A stretch of 64,000 bases of DNA from assembly GCF_002954775.1 (NCBI RefSeq), contig NZ_PJME01000007.1, forward strand, positions 1 to 64,000, in the 5' to 3' direction. Positions 1-8,569 of the stretch are shown piece after piece (position 1 is the stretch's first letter; each line of letters starts with the position of its first letter). The position numbers and the translations under genes were made by a program. This DNA comes from Streptomyces geranii (GTDB lineage: Bacteria > Actinomycetota > Actinomycetes > Streptomycetales > Streptomycetaceae). The notes beneath the pieces are model-generated. The model saw only the letters and a program-made list of their open reading frames with translations. It ran no database searches and was not told the origin of the DNA.

Positions 1-10
1 GGCCGATCCA

Positions 11-62
11 CCCCCCCCCCCCCCCCGCTTCACCCACCCACCCCCGGCCCGGCCCCCCCCCC
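11..62. repeat. C-rich homopolymer tracts
   Basis: A run of 16 consecutive C (11-26) is followed by several CCCAC blocks and a second run of 10 C (53-62). No gene is visible here. On the complementary strand these are G tracts that could fold as a G-quadruplex, but homopolymers of this length are also frequent sites of sequencing or assembly length error. Confidence 0.7.
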
Positions 63-150
63 AGCCCGTCCGGCGCTTGAGGACAAGCGGGGGTCCGGGG
101 GCGGCAGCCCCCAGGGATGGGAACGGGTAGGGGCGGCGGGGGCGAAAGAC
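63..150. repeat. Streptomyces-type intergenic repeat
   Basis: This stretch (CCGTCCGGCGCTTGAGGAC, then a GGGGGCGGCAGCCCCC hairpin, then GGATGGGAACGGGTAGGGGC) matches from memory a short non-coding repeat scattered between genes in many Streptomyces genomes. The 16-base GC hairpin could end transcription coming from the left or from the leftward gene ending at 217. Identification is by recognition only; the gene-free 1-216 shows nothing else. Confidence 0.55.
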
Positions 151-216
151 CGGCGTGTCGACGTGTCCGACGTCGTCGCCTGTCTCGCCTCTGAACTCAC
201 CCACTTCCAGCCGGAG

Positions 217-597
217 TCAGTCCCCGGCCCCCTCCTCCAACCCCCAGCTGTGGATCCGCCTCGGATGCACACGGATCACCTCCTCGCTGAAGTGCGGGCC
301 CAACTCGTGTGGGCCCGTGAGGAGTTCGGCCTCGCCGCGGATGTCCACGCCCCGTACCTTCCACGGGCGGACGCTCACCACGTCGTCCACGACCAGCGCG
401 ACCTTCGGGTTCCGCTCCAGGTTGCGCCACTTCTTCGTACGGCCCATCGCCAGGCCGCCGATCAGGATCGTGCCGTCGTCCTGCGGGAAGTAGCCGACGG
501 GGTTCGCCTGCGGCTGGCCGTTCGGGTCCACGGTGGCCAGGCGGCCCAGCCGCTGGGTCCGTAGGTAGGCGCGCTCGGCCGCGCTGAATTCGGTCAT
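217..597 (-). CDS. PPOX-class F420-dependent oxidoreductase
   Basis: A 126-residue single-domain protein of the split beta-barrel (pyridoxamine 5'-phosphate oxidase-like) flavin/F420-binding fold. The start is the ATG at 597, giving MTEFSAAERAYLRTQRLGR, a typical opening for this family, followed by LATVDPNGQPQANPVGY and the basic RTKKWRNLERNPKVALVVDD stretch seen in small F420-dependent PPOX enzymes. Such proteins use deazaflavin F420 to reduce small substrates in the cytoplasm; the substrate here is unknown. It ends beside an intergenic repeat and diverges from the lipase gene starting at 728, so the 130 bp between them should hold both promoters. The open frame extends far upstream, but the longer version would run antisense through the lipase and is not credible. 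Confidence 0.85.
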   Translation of the reverse strand: MTEFSAAERAYLRTQRLGRLATVDPNGQPQANPVGYFPQDDGTILIGGLAMGRTKKWRNLERNPKVALVVDDVVSVRPWKVRGVDIRGEAELLTGPHELGPHFSEEVIRVHPRRIHSWGLEEGAGD

Positions 598-727
598 GGC
601 GGCAGCCAAACACGGCCGCCCGGGCGGGCGCAGCGGAAACGCGGGTGTACGTGCGAACGTAAGTGCGTGCCGCCATGGGTGTGACATGGGCGTTGGCGCG
701 AGTGATCGTTCGGGGAACCATGCGCCC

Positions 728-2008
728 ATGACCCGCGCGATCATGGTTCGGCACATCCTCGCGGCCCTGGTGACCGCCCTGGCCATCGTCCCGCCCGCGG
801 CGACGGCCGACGACGGGCCCACCGTTCTCCTGCCCCAGGCCCCGCTCCCCGCTCCCGTCCCCGCCGCCGAGCAGACCCCCGTACGGCGGCTCTGGACCGG
901 CACCTGGGAGGCCGCCGCCTCCGGCACCGTCGCGGCCAGACCCGGCGCCTCCATCCGCAACGTCCTGCACCTCAGCGTCGGCGGCAACGGACTGCGCGTC
1001 CGCCTCACCAACCGCCTCGGCACCCAGCCGCTGCGCCTCGGCGCCGTCACCGTCGCGCTCCAGGAGTCCGGCGAGCCCAAGAGCCCCGACGCCGAACCCG
1101 GTTCGATGCGCAGAGCCACCTTCGCGGGCGCCCGCACGGTGACCATCCCGGCGGGCCAGGACCGGGTCACCGACGCCGTCGACCTCGTCGTGCCGTACGG
1201 CGCCAATCTGCTCGTCACCGTCCACACCCCGGACAACTCCGGTCCCGCGACCTACCACCGCACCGCCAAGCAGACCAACTTCATCGCCCCGAGCGGCGAT
1301 TGGGCCGACGTGGAGGACGGCGACGCCTACACCAGGACCACCACCTCCTGGTACTACGTCACCGGCGTGGACGTCCTCGACGCACCCGCCGCCGGCAGCG
1401 TGGTCGCGCTCGGCGACTCCCTCACCGACGGCGGCGGCACCACCTCCGACACCAACCGCCGCTGGCCCGACCGCCTCGCCGACCGGATGGCCGCCCTGCC
1501 CCCGAACCGCCGCCTCGGCGTCCTCAACGCGGGCATCTCCGGCAACCGGCTCCTCCTCGACGGCGTCGGCCCGCGCGCCCTGACCCGCTTCGACGCCGAC
1601 GTCCTCTCCCGGACCGGGGTCCGTGCGGTGATCGTCTTCGAGGGCATCAACGACATCAACGGCACCCCGGCCGAGACCGACCCCGGCGCCTTCGAGAAGG
1701 CCTACCGGACCCTCGTGACCCGTGCCCACGCCCGCGGTATCCGGGTCATCGGCGCCACCATCACCCCGTACGGTGGCCACGGTCAGTGGCGGGAGGCCCG
1801 CGAGTCCGTACGCCGGAGCGTGAACACCTTCATCCGCACCAGCGGCCTCTTCGACGCGGTCGTCGACTTCGACGCCGCCGTCCGCGACCCGCGGTTCCCG
1901 CACCGCATGCGCGCCGCCTACGACCCCGGCGACCACCTCCACTTCAACGACGCCGGCATGCGAGCCATGGCCGACGCGATCAACCTGGCGGATCTCAGGC
2001 GCCTTTGA
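728..2008 (+). CDS. Secreted SGNH/GDSL-family hydrolase
   Basis: A 426-residue exported esterase/lipase-like protein. Residues 1-28 form a signal peptide (positively charged start, hydrophobic ILAALVTALAIV core, cleavage after an AATA-type site). A beta-rich domain occupies roughly 50-215, followed by an SGNH hydrolase domain from about 222: block I is VVALGDSLTDGGG with nucleophile Ser231, block III is in FEGINDIN, and the C-terminal DPGDHLHFNDAG carries the catalytic Asp and His. The frame is open upstream to 596, but the ATG at 728 (or 743) directly precedes the signal peptide. The family cleaves acyl or aryl esters; similar secreted Streptomyces proteins act on plant polymers or lipids, so the true substrate is uncertain. 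It converges on the glycosidase gene, with only 22 bp between the two stop codons. Confidence 0.88.
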   Translation: MTRAIMVRHILAALVTALAIVPPAATADDGPTVLLPQAPLPAPVPAAEQTPVRRLWTGTWEAAASGTVAARPGASIRNVLHLSVGGNGLRVRLTNRLGTQPLRLGAVTVALQESGEPKSPDAEPGSMRRATFAGARTVTIPAGQDRVTDAVDLVVPYGANLLVTVHTPDNSGPATYHRTAKQTNFIAPSGDWADVEDGDAYTRTTTSWYYVTGVDVLDAPAAGSVVALGDSLTDGGGTTSDTNRRWPDRLADRMAALPPNRRLGVLNAGISGNRLLLDGVGPRALTRFDADVLSRTGVRAVIVFEGINDINGTPAETDPGAFEKAYRTLVTRAHARGIRVIGATITPYGGHGQWREARESVRRSVNTFIRTSGLFDAVVDFDAAVRDPRFPHRMRAAYDPGDHLHFNDAGMRAMADAINLADLRRL

Positions 2009-2030
2009 GCGGTCGGTCCAGTGCGAGGTC

Positions 2031-4370
2031 TCAGGCGATCGGCGGTAGCGGCAGGCCCCAGCGCGGGGCCTCCGTGTTCGCGCGGACCGGGGCGATCGTC
2101 AGGTCCGGGCGGTCGCCCCGAGCCGTGACGATCGCCGACTCACCCTTCCGCAGGGTGAGTCGGATCGTCCCCTCGCCGAGGTCCGTGTGGTGCCGAGTAC
2201 GACCTTGCTCGTCCCGGACCTCGATCCGGCCCGCTATCCCGTGCCGTACGACGCAGGGTGCGCCCGCCTCGCTCACCAGTCTCACCCAGCGGGTGACACC
2301 GTCCTCGCGGACCGCGCTCAGCAGGAACGCCCCCTGCGTACGGAAGTTGTGCACCGTGAGGTCCGACCACGCGGCCGGCAGCGCCGGGAAGACGCGGATG
2401 GTTCCGCCCCAGGACTGGCAGACCATGTCGTGCAGGGACTGCGCGGCCGACAGCGGGGTCTCGATGACCGGGCCCGACTCCTTGTACATGGTGTTGGGCT
2501 GGATGAAACGGGACATCAGCTCACCCAGGTAGGCGAGCGCGTCCTCGCCCTTGCCGAGCAGCGCCGACATCGAGGCCGCGCCCGTGAAGGTGTAGCCCTG
2601 CAGAGCGCCCTCGAAGCCCACCCAGTGCGCCAACGACCGCTCGATCAGGGCCCGTTCGTCCGGGGTGCGGCCGGTCAGCTCGTAGAGGGGGTAGACCGCG
2701 AGCAGGTGCGAGTAGTGGCGGTGGGACTTCGCGAAGGGAATGTCCGCGCCGATCATGAAGCCGTTCGCGTCGGTCGGATACGCCGCCCGCCTGGCCAGCA
2801 CCTCGCGCCAGCGCGGCGCCAACCTGTCCTTGACGCCCAGCAGTTCGACCGTTTCGAGGAGGGTGCGGCAGCCCCAGGTGAGCAGCATCAGGTCGTAGTT
2901 GCAGTCGCGGGAGTTGCCGCCGTACTCCGGGGAGAAGGTGGCCGGCAGGTGCAGTCTGCCGTCCGGGCCCGGCTCCAGGAAGTGCAGGTAGTAGTTGATC
3001 GCCTTGCGCAGGAGCGGGTACAGGACGTCCCGGAGGACGCGTTCGTCCATGGTGTGGCGGTAGCTGAGCCAGACGTTGTGCAGGGCCCAGGTCAGGTTCC
3101 CCACCTCGGGGGTCGGCGGGTCCTGGCCAGGGACGCCGACGCCGTAGCCCATCAGGGGGCTCACCGCGCCGTTGACGAGCTGGGGGTCGGTGGTGCGCGG
3201 GATGCCGAGCGAGTCGGCGCGGTACGGCTGGGCCGTCTCCTGCGCCAGGTTGTCCCGGAACTCGCTCAACGCCCTTGTCACGGCGTCGAGTTCGAGGTGA
3301 TTGGAGCCGTGGATCAGCCAGTACTCCAGCTGCACGTTGAGGTTCCACCAGGTGTTGGGCCACGGGGTGGGCTCCAGCCAGGGACCGCAGGTCGCCATCA
3401 CGGGCGCGTCCCGGCGGGCGGCGGACGCCGTCTTGTAGAGCTGGATCCAGTAGAAGCGCTGGAGCCGGGCGTCCGGGACGGACAGGAAACTCTTGCGGTA
3501 GTAGGCGTGCCACCAGGTCCGGTGCGTCGACGCCAGTGCGGAGTACGGGAGTCGGGACGCCGAGCGGATCTCCTTGAGCGCCCGCCCCAGTGCCGTACGC
3601 CTCGGATACGAGTGCGCCACATGGACGTACAGCGTTCTGGTCGCACCCCGGCCCCGGCGCTCCCGCCAGGCCGTCACATGCTCACCGCCCGCCAGCAGCG
3701 GCTGTACGGCGGCCCGGATGCCGAACTGTCTGTCGTGTTCCGCGACTTGGGCGGGCTCGTTGGCCCGGTAGCCGTCCGGCAGCGGCTTGAAGCCGGCGCG
3801 CGGGCTGATCGCGTCGGCCGGATGGAACACCCAGCGGAAGCCGCGCTCGCCCGGGCTCGGGGTGACCTCGACGGCGAGCACCGAGCGGTCGCTGTGCACC
3901 AGTGCGCGCAGGGTGAGGGTGCCCCGGTCGGTGGTGAGGGTGCCGGTGAGTTCGGCCTCGCCCAGCCCGAGCCGCCAGTCGATTCCGGTGATCGCGCCCA
4001 CCGGCTCCAGCGTGAAGTGCCCGATGGGCAGCCGCGCGAGCCCGAAGAGGGACCCGAACTCGGGCCTGCGGTCCTGCACTTCGGAGTGCTGGACATTGAA
4101 ACGGACGGCCCTGGTGGGCGCGTCGGGGTCCGCGTAGACGCCGGAGCCGAGGAAGCCGTTGCCGAGGTACGGGCCCTCGTACCAGGTGGTCGGCATCCGC
4201 TGCCAGACGAGGTCGGCGTCGTCGAGGACCGTACGCCAGGGGTCGGCGGGCCGGGGTGCGGAGGACTGGAGGTCGTGGGCCTGTGCCTGGGCGGGCAGGC
4301 CTCCGGCGAGGAGGCCGCCGCCCACGGCGGATCCGGTGGCGAGGACGGTACGTCTGGACGGGCTGGGCAC
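2031..4370 (-). CDS. Tat-exported GH95-type glycoside hydrolase
   Basis: A 779-residue exported glycosidase. The GTG start at 4370 has GGGAGGCAGT just upstream. The N-terminus SRRTVLATGSAVGGG is a twin-arginine signal, so the enzyme is probably exported folded. The mature start contains W-QRMPTTWYEGPYLGNGFLG, the hallmark opening of the glycosyl hydrolase family 95 N-terminal beta-sandwich domain, followed by an (alpha/alpha)6 barrel rich in aromatic and acidic residues (HGSNHLELDAVTRAL, FSPEYGG) and a C-terminal beta domain. GH95 enzymes are inverting alpha-L-fucosidases or alpha-L-galactosidases acting on plant polysaccharides or host glycans. The specificity here cannot be read, and related families 65 and 78 share the barrel. 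It stands alone, with no transporter or sugar regulator immediately beside it. Confidence 0.82.
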   Translation of the reverse strand: MPSPSRRTVLATGSAVGGGLLAGGLPAQAQAHDLQSSAPRPADPWRTVLDDADLVWQRMPTTWYEGPYLGNGFLGSGVYADPDAPTRAVRFNVQHSEVQDRRPEFGSLFGLARLPIGHFTLEPVGAITGIDWRLGLGEAELTGTLTTDRGTLTLRALVHSDRSVLAVEVTPSPGERGFRWVFHPADAISPRAGFKPLPDGYRANEPAQVAEHDRQFGIRAAVQPLLAGGEHVTAWRERRGRGATRTLYVHVAHSYPRRTALGRALKEIRSASRLPYSALASTHRTWWHAYYRKSFLSVPDARLQRFYWIQLYKTASAARRDAPVMATCGPWLEPTPWPNTWWNLNVQLEYWLIHGSNHLELDAVTRALSEFRDNLAQETAQPYRADSLGIPRTTDPQLVNGAVSPLMGYGVGVPGQDPPTPEVGNLTWALHNVWLSYRHTMDERVLRDVLYPLLRKAINYYLHFLEPGPDGRLHLPATFSPEYGGNSRDCNYDLMLLTWGCRTLLETVELLGVKDRLAPRWREVLARRAAYPTDANGFMIGADIPFAKSHRHYSHLLAVYPLYELTGRTPDERALIERSLAHWVGFEGALQGYTFTGAASMSALLGKGEDALAYLGELMSRFIQPNTMYKESGPVIETPLSAAQSLHDMVCQSWGGTIRVFPALPAAWSDLTVHNFRTQGAFLLSAVREDGVTRWVRLVSEAGAPCVVRHGIAGRIEVRDEQGRTRHHTDLGEGTIRLTLRKGESAIVTARGDRPDLTIAPVRANTEAPRWGLPLPPIA

Positions 4371-4491
4371 ACTGCCTCCCGGCGGCTCGGGTTACCTGCT
4401 CATTCATCGGAGCTATCCCGGAACGCAACGTAGAGAAGGCGCGAGATTCCGTCAATGAGTTGGGAGAGATCCGATGTGTCGGTCCGGTGTG

Positions 4492-4974
4492 TCAGCCCCA
4501 GAGCGTGGCGCCCAGCCACGCGCCCGCGATCAGCAGGCAGGTGAACAGCTCGACGAGGACGCTGGTGCCGCCCGCCCGCATCACCGTCCGTACCGCCGCC
4601 ACCGCCTCACGGTGCCGGCCCAGGCGCAGCCGCTCGTAGAGATAGACACCGCCCACGAAACCCGGGATCGCGCCCACCACGGGCAGCAGGCAGAAGCCGA
4701 GCAGGGAGCCCGTGCCGACGTACACCGCCATTCGGGGGGTGGCGCCGCTCGCGCGCAGTCGGCGCGGGGGCAGCTGCCAGCGCACCACCTGGGACAGGAA
4801 CAGGACGACGGTCGCCCCCACGAGCACCCACCAGGAGACCGCCCGCGGATCCTTCAGCGCCCACCACAGGACCGCGGCCCATACGAGCCACGACCCCGGC
4901 ACCCCGGGCAACAGAACTCCGCACAGCCCGAACAGCATGACCAGGCCGATCAGCAGGAGATCCCACGCTCCCAT
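4492..4974 (-). CDS. DUF456 family membrane protein
   Basis: A 160-residue integral membrane protein. Hydrophobic segments lie at about 4-38 (two helices with GLCGVLLPGVPGSWLVW, the signature of DUF456), 45-65, 85-105 and 130-158, and the loop VGAIPGFVGGVYLYERLRLG is also characteristic. The family has no established biochemical role. It ends 121 bp before the start of the glycosidase gene and shares its orientation, but the spacing gives no reason to see them as one unit. Upstream lies a 351 bp gene-free region containing the divergent promoters of this gene and the PP2C-like gene. Confidence 0.8.
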   Translation of the reverse strand: MGAWDLLLIGLVMLFGLCGVLLPGVPGSWLVWAAVLWWALKDPRAVSWWVLVGATVVLFLSQVVRWQLPPRRLRASGATPRMAVYVGTGSLLGFCLLPVVGAIPGFVGGVYLYERLRLGRHREAVAAVRTVMRAGGTSVLVELFTCLLIAGAWLGATLWG

Positions 4975-5325
4975 CTGCCAAGAGTGACTGAACGCGAGGG
5001 AAACCGCAGGTCAGTGAAAGGTCACTCAGGGCTGGAGGCGGCGCGTCCCGCCATGCGGCCTCCACAGCGGAACGCAAGGAAGACCGGTCACACTCGGGTC
5101 GGAGCAGACCGGTTCAGGTCACTCACCCCGGCGTCGCCGGGCGGTTCTCCCGTGGGGGGTGGGGCTGCCCGGCGACTTGTTTCGTACGGTTGTTCGCCAC
5201 ATCGTCCGAATGCCGTCCGAATCTCGTCCGACACGCCGTCGAACACGCCGTTCACGACAGAACGCCCCGCCGGATTTTCCTGATGCCCCGTTTTCATCCG
5301 GCCCGCGCGGTGGACAATTGGGGGC
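4975..5325. promoter_or_regulatory. 351 bp divergent intergenic region
   Basis: No gene is supported here. It should contain the divergent promoters for the DUF456 gene (leftward) and the PP2C-like gene (rightward). Visible structure: AGGTCAGTGAAAGGTCACTC near 5010-5030 (short inverted GTGA/TCAC elements), a 10-bp perfect hairpin at 5133-5176, and three CGTCCGA(A/C) units near 5204-5233. The small leftward open frame covering 5088-5351 starts inside the PP2C-like coding sequence and has no family features. Confidence 0.5.
5133..5176. terminator. GC hairpin followed by T-rich tail
   Basis: GTCGCCGGGC (5133-5142) and GCCCGGCGAC (5167-5176) are perfect inverted repeats of 10 bp around a 24-base loop, followed by TTGTTTCG. 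It resembles a rho-independent terminator for rightward transcription, but it sits in a divergent promoter region, so it could instead be an attenuator or operator-like element for the downstream PP2C-like gene. Confidence 0.35.
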
Positions 5326-7074
5326 ATGAGCCAGCAGGGGGAGAGGTCCACCGGTCACGAGGACGACTGGTGGGGGCAGTTGTACGACGACTCCACCGAG
5401 GACACCGGGCCCACGGCCGCGGGCGACTCCCTGGACGACCGGTTCGCCTCGGCGGCCGGTACGGTCGACGCGTCGCCGACCGACGCGATTCCGGTACGGG
5501 ACGGGGGTGCCGAGGACGACGGCTACGACCCCTCCGGCAGCGACAGCGGCAGCGGCAGGGACAGCTACGGCTCCGCCGGTACGGCCGACGCCCTGCCGCC
5601 CTTGCCGTCGCGGCCAGTGCCGCCCGCGGTGCCGGTCCCGCCGCCCCCGGCCGCGCTTCCGCCGCAGCGCGGTGGCGTCCCCTACGGGGCGTGGGACGGA
5701 CCGTCGGGCAGCGCGCCCGGGCGGCCCCGCGCCCCCTGGGAGCCGCCGCCCGCCATGCCCGCGGGCCCCGCGAGCTTCCCGCCGGGCCCCAAGCCCGCGG
5801 GCTTCCGGGACCGTACGCAGCCGCCGCACTCCGTCTGGGCCACGCCGACGACCGATGCCCCCGGTGACCCTGTTGACCCTGTACGCGATTCCGGGCCCGG
5901 CGAGCCCCCGGCCGACTCCTCGGTCCTCCGGACGCCGATCCGCCGTACGCCCACCCGCCGGGACATCCCCGCCCTCCCGTCCGAGGCGCCGAAGCCCCTG
6001 GACCGGCCGGGGGCGCGGCAGGCGGGCGCCGACTCCTCGGAACCCGGCTCCGCCACCCCCTCCGCCCTCTCCACGCCCTCCGCCATCACCGTCTACGGCC
6101 CTCCCACCGCCGTCGACCACGTCGGCTCGGGTCCCCCCACCTACGCCTCCGAGCCCACCGCCCTCCCGCCCGCCGACCCCGACGACCTGGGCGACCTCGT
6201 CGCGGACACCGTGCTCGACGGGGCGCACTACGGCTCCAGCACGCTCCGGGCCGTCTCCCTGCGCGGGGACTCCGCGCGCTTCCGGGGCGAGCCGCGCCGC
6301 GACTCCCTCCTCACCGCCCGCTTCGGGACGGGCGACTCCGCGCTCGTCCTCATCGCCATGGCCACCGGCGCCCGTGCCACACCCGGCGCGCACCGGGCCG
6401 CCGCCGAGGCGTGCCAGTGGATCGGGCGCGCGGTGGGGCGCAGCCATGTGCGGCTCGCCGAGGACATCCGGGCCGCCCGGCGCGGCGACCTCAAGTCGGG
6501 ACTGCACCGGCTCACCGACCGCAGCCTCGGCAAGCTCCGGGCGAGCGCCGCCGAGCAGGGCATCGAGCCCGAGGAGTACACCGCGGGCCTGCGCTGTCTG
6601 CTGCTCCCCGCCGACCCCGACTGCCGTACGCGCGTCTTCTTCGGCGTCGGCGCGGGCGGACTGTTCCGGCTCCGGGACGGCGAATGGCAGGACATCGAAC
6701 CCCGGATCACCGAGATCCCGGCCGGTGAGCCCGTCGTCGGCTTCGGCTCTACGCCCCACGAGACCCCGGACGGCGACCGGCTCACCATGGACCTCGGGAT
6801 CACGACCCCGCCGAGTCCGTACGAGCCCGCCCCTGAACCGCCCCGCGAACCCTTCCGGTTCCGCGCCTCCGTCGCCCGCCCGGGGGACACGCTCCTGCTC
6901 TGCACCGGCGGTCTCGCCGAGCCGCTCCGCGGGGAGCCCGAGCTGTGCGAGTACCTCACGGGACGCTGGTCGGGCGGTACCCCGCCCGGCCTCGCCGCGT
7001 TCCTCGCGGACACGCAGGTACGGGTCAAGGGGTACGCGGACGACCGTACGGCCGCCGCCGTCTGGGACAGCTGA
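5326..7074 (+). CDS. Proline-rich protein with PP2C-like domain, probable pseudophosphatase
   Basis: A 582-residue cytoplasmic protein in two parts. Residues 1-285 are low complexity, rich in Pro, Asp and Ser, with no fold visible. Residues about 295-582 look like a PP2C-type Ser/Thr phosphatase domain: RRDSLLTARFG matches the early metal-binding Asp region and the C-terminal YADDRTAAAVW matches the final DD-x-T motif. However, the usual A-D-G-x-G motif (second metal-binding Asp) reads ATGAR at about residue 345, so one catalytic ligand is missing. Actinobacterial PP2C proteins reverse Ser/Thr kinase signalling or regulate anti-anti-sigma factors; this one may instead bind a phosphoprotein without catalysis. 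The ATG start has a short AATTGGGGGC leader. Confidence 0.72.
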   Translation: MSQQGERSTGHEDDWWGQLYDDSTEDTGPTAAGDSLDDRFASAAGTVDASPTDAIPVRDGGAEDDGYDPSGSDSGSGRDSYGSAGTADALPPLPSRPVPPAVPVPPPPAALPPQRGGVPYGAWDGPSGSAPGRPRAPWEPPPAMPAGPASFPPGPKPAGFRDRTQPPHSVWATPTTDAPGDPVDPVRDSGPGEPPADSSVLRTPIRRTPTRRDIPALPSEAPKPLDRPGARQAGADSSEPGSATPSALSTPSAITVYGPPTAVDHVGSGPPTYASEPTALPPADPDDLGDLVADTVLDGAHYGSSTLRAVSLRGDSARFRGEPRRDSLLTARFGTGDSALVLIAMATGARATPGAHRAAAEACQWIGRAVGRSHVRLAEDIRAARRGDLKSGLHRLTDRSLGKLRASAAEQGIEPEEYTAGLRCLLLPADPDCRTRVFFGVGAGGLFRLRDGEWQDIEPRITEIPAGEPVVGFGSTPHETPDGDRLTMDLGITTPPSPYEPAPEPPREPFRFRASVARPGDTLLLCTGGLAEPLRGEPELCEYLTGRWSGGTPPGLAAFLADTQVRVKGYADDRTAAAVWDS

Positions 7075-7118
7075 GAGACAGACGGGAAGGGAACAGGGCC
7101 CGGCCGCAAGGGAGTTGC

Positions 7119-8333
7119 TCAGTCCGTCCGCGCGACCCACTCGCGCGTCAGGTACTCGTAGTGAGGCAGGCCCTCGATGCCGCTGGTCCGGAAGGGGCGT
7201 CCGGCGTCGTCGACGCGGACGGTGCCGGTGCGGCCCTCGGATGACCAGTCCAGCTCCAGGTACCAGCGGCAGTCGCACGCCTTCGTCCGGGCGGTGACCA
7301 GCAGCACCTCCGGGTTCCGGGCGGAGACGCGGTAGGGGAAGCGCACCGCCGGGATCGGGGTCCCCGTGTCGTTCCCGGCCAGCGGGCGGGCGACGGGCCG
7401 GTCCTTGTCGAGGTCCACGGCGAAGGACCGGGGCGTGATCGCGCCGCCGCAGCCCAGGTCCATGGCGTACACGGCACCCTCGGCCGGAGCCGCCCGCCCG
7501 GCCACCCGGACCCGCAGCGCCTCCAGGACCACGGGTGTCGAGGACCGCCCCTGCACCGAGATCTCCACGTTGGTGTCACCTCCGTGCACCGCGCGCTGGG
7601 TCGCCGCCCAGGGTCCCGCGTCCTGCTCGACCGGCGGCGGGGGCACCTGCTCCGGCGACTTGGCGATGAGGTAGTCGTGGTCGCAACCCAGCTGCCACGC
7701 CTGGGAGTTCGCGGTCCAGGTGATCGGCGCGGGGGAGGATTCGGTGGGCGCAGGCGAGGCGTCGGCGGCCGGGGAGCGGCCGTCGGACAGGGCCGACAGA
7801 CTGCCGAGGGTCCCCAGCGCGGCGAGCAGCGTACCCACCACGGCCGCGGCGACCGTCATCCGCCGGCCCCGGTACCAGGGCCGGGCGGAGGGAGCGGGAG
7901 GGCGAGGGCGAAGGTCCGGGGCGGCGGCTTCGACGGGCGCGTCCCGCACGTCAGCCGCAGGCACGTCGGACGTGTGCGACTCGGACACCTGCGATTCGGA
8001 CGCTCGCGACTCGGGTGTACGTGACTCCGCCGGCGCATCCGGCCCGGCGGGCGCCCCCGACTCGGCCGCCGTACGCGTCCGCTGTCGTGCCGCGACCGCC
8101 AGGATCCACCGGCGGTGCAGTTCGACGCGCTCCTCCGGTGACGCCCCGCAGAGCGCGGCGAACCGTTCCACCGGGGCGAAGTCCAGCGGGACGGCGTCGC
8201 CGGAGCAGTAGCGGTGCAGGGTGGAGGTGTTCATGTCCAGGCGGCGGGCCAGTGCGCCGTAACTGCGGTCCGTACGTCCCTTCAGTCGCGTCAGCAGCGC
8301 CGCGAACTCGGCCACGTCGTCGTGCGTCGACAC
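7119..8333 (-). CDS. HTH-domain transmembrane protein
   Basis: A 404-residue protein. The GTG start at 8333 (GTGTCGACG) is chosen because a GGGGGAAGAGC ribosome site precedes it and because the family's opening EFAALLTRLKGRTDRSYGAL begins there; the frame is open further upstream without family features. Residues 5-75 are a Cro/C1-type helix-turn-helix (GALARRLDMNTSTLHRYCSG), residues 80-165 are a charged linker rich in S/E/P with repeated S-E-S-x motifs, one membrane helix lies near 172-195 (VAAAVVGTLLAALGTLGSL), and the rest is extracytoplasmic with a few cysteines. This topology (cytoplasmic HTH, single helix, outer domain) suggests a membrane-tethered sensor-regulator, but no target is known. 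It converges with the PP2C-like gene. Confidence 0.72.
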   Translation of the reverse strand: MSTHDDVAEFAALLTRLKGRTDRSYGALARRLDMNTSTLHRYCSGDAVPLDFAPVERFAALCGASPEERVELHRRWILAVAARQRTRTAAESGAPAGPDAPAESRTPESRASESQVSESHTSDVPAADVRDAPVEAAAPDLRPRPPAPSARPWYRGRRMTVAAAVVGTLLAALGTLGSLSALSDGRSPAADASPAPTESSPAPITWTANSQAWQLGCDHDYLIAKSPEQVPPPPVEQDAGPWAATQRAVHGGDTNVEISVQGRSSTPVVLEALRVRVAGRAAPAEGAVYAMDLGCGGAITPRSFAVDLDKDRPVARPLAGNDTGTPIPAVRFPYRVSARNPEVLLVTARTKACDCRWYLELDWSSEGRTGTVRVDDAGRPFRTSGIEGLPHYEYLTREWVARTD

Positions 8334-8569
8334 GCTCTTCCCCCCGTTTCTCGTGCTCCGCCGGGTCCTGGACGGCATCCCAGGCACTCCATATATCTGC
8401 ACGTCAGAAGGGATGGGATGGTTCCACGGTCGTGGATCACGTGTCGTCGCTTGCGGATGCCCCGAGCGGCGGCGGATGCTCTGGGTGTCGCGGCGACCGC
8501 CGCCGGACCGACCACCCGGCGCGGCGCCCGCCGACATCACCCACTCTTCACCAGACACGGGGGACACCC

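Noticed and set aside
4492..4974. Operon with the GH95 gene
   Set aside because: The glycosidase is upstream in orientation but its start at 4370 lies after the DUF456 stop at 4492, with a clear ribosome site of its own and a 121 bp gap; the link is too weak to claim.
5088..5351. Small leftward frame in the DUF456/PP2C-like gap
   Set aside because: Starts inside the PP2C-like coding region and shows no family features or codon bias of a real gene.
5119..7278. Leftward 719-codon frame over the PP2C-like gene
   Set aside because: No ribosome site, no motifs, and it runs through both the intergenic region and a gene with conserved domains on the other strand.
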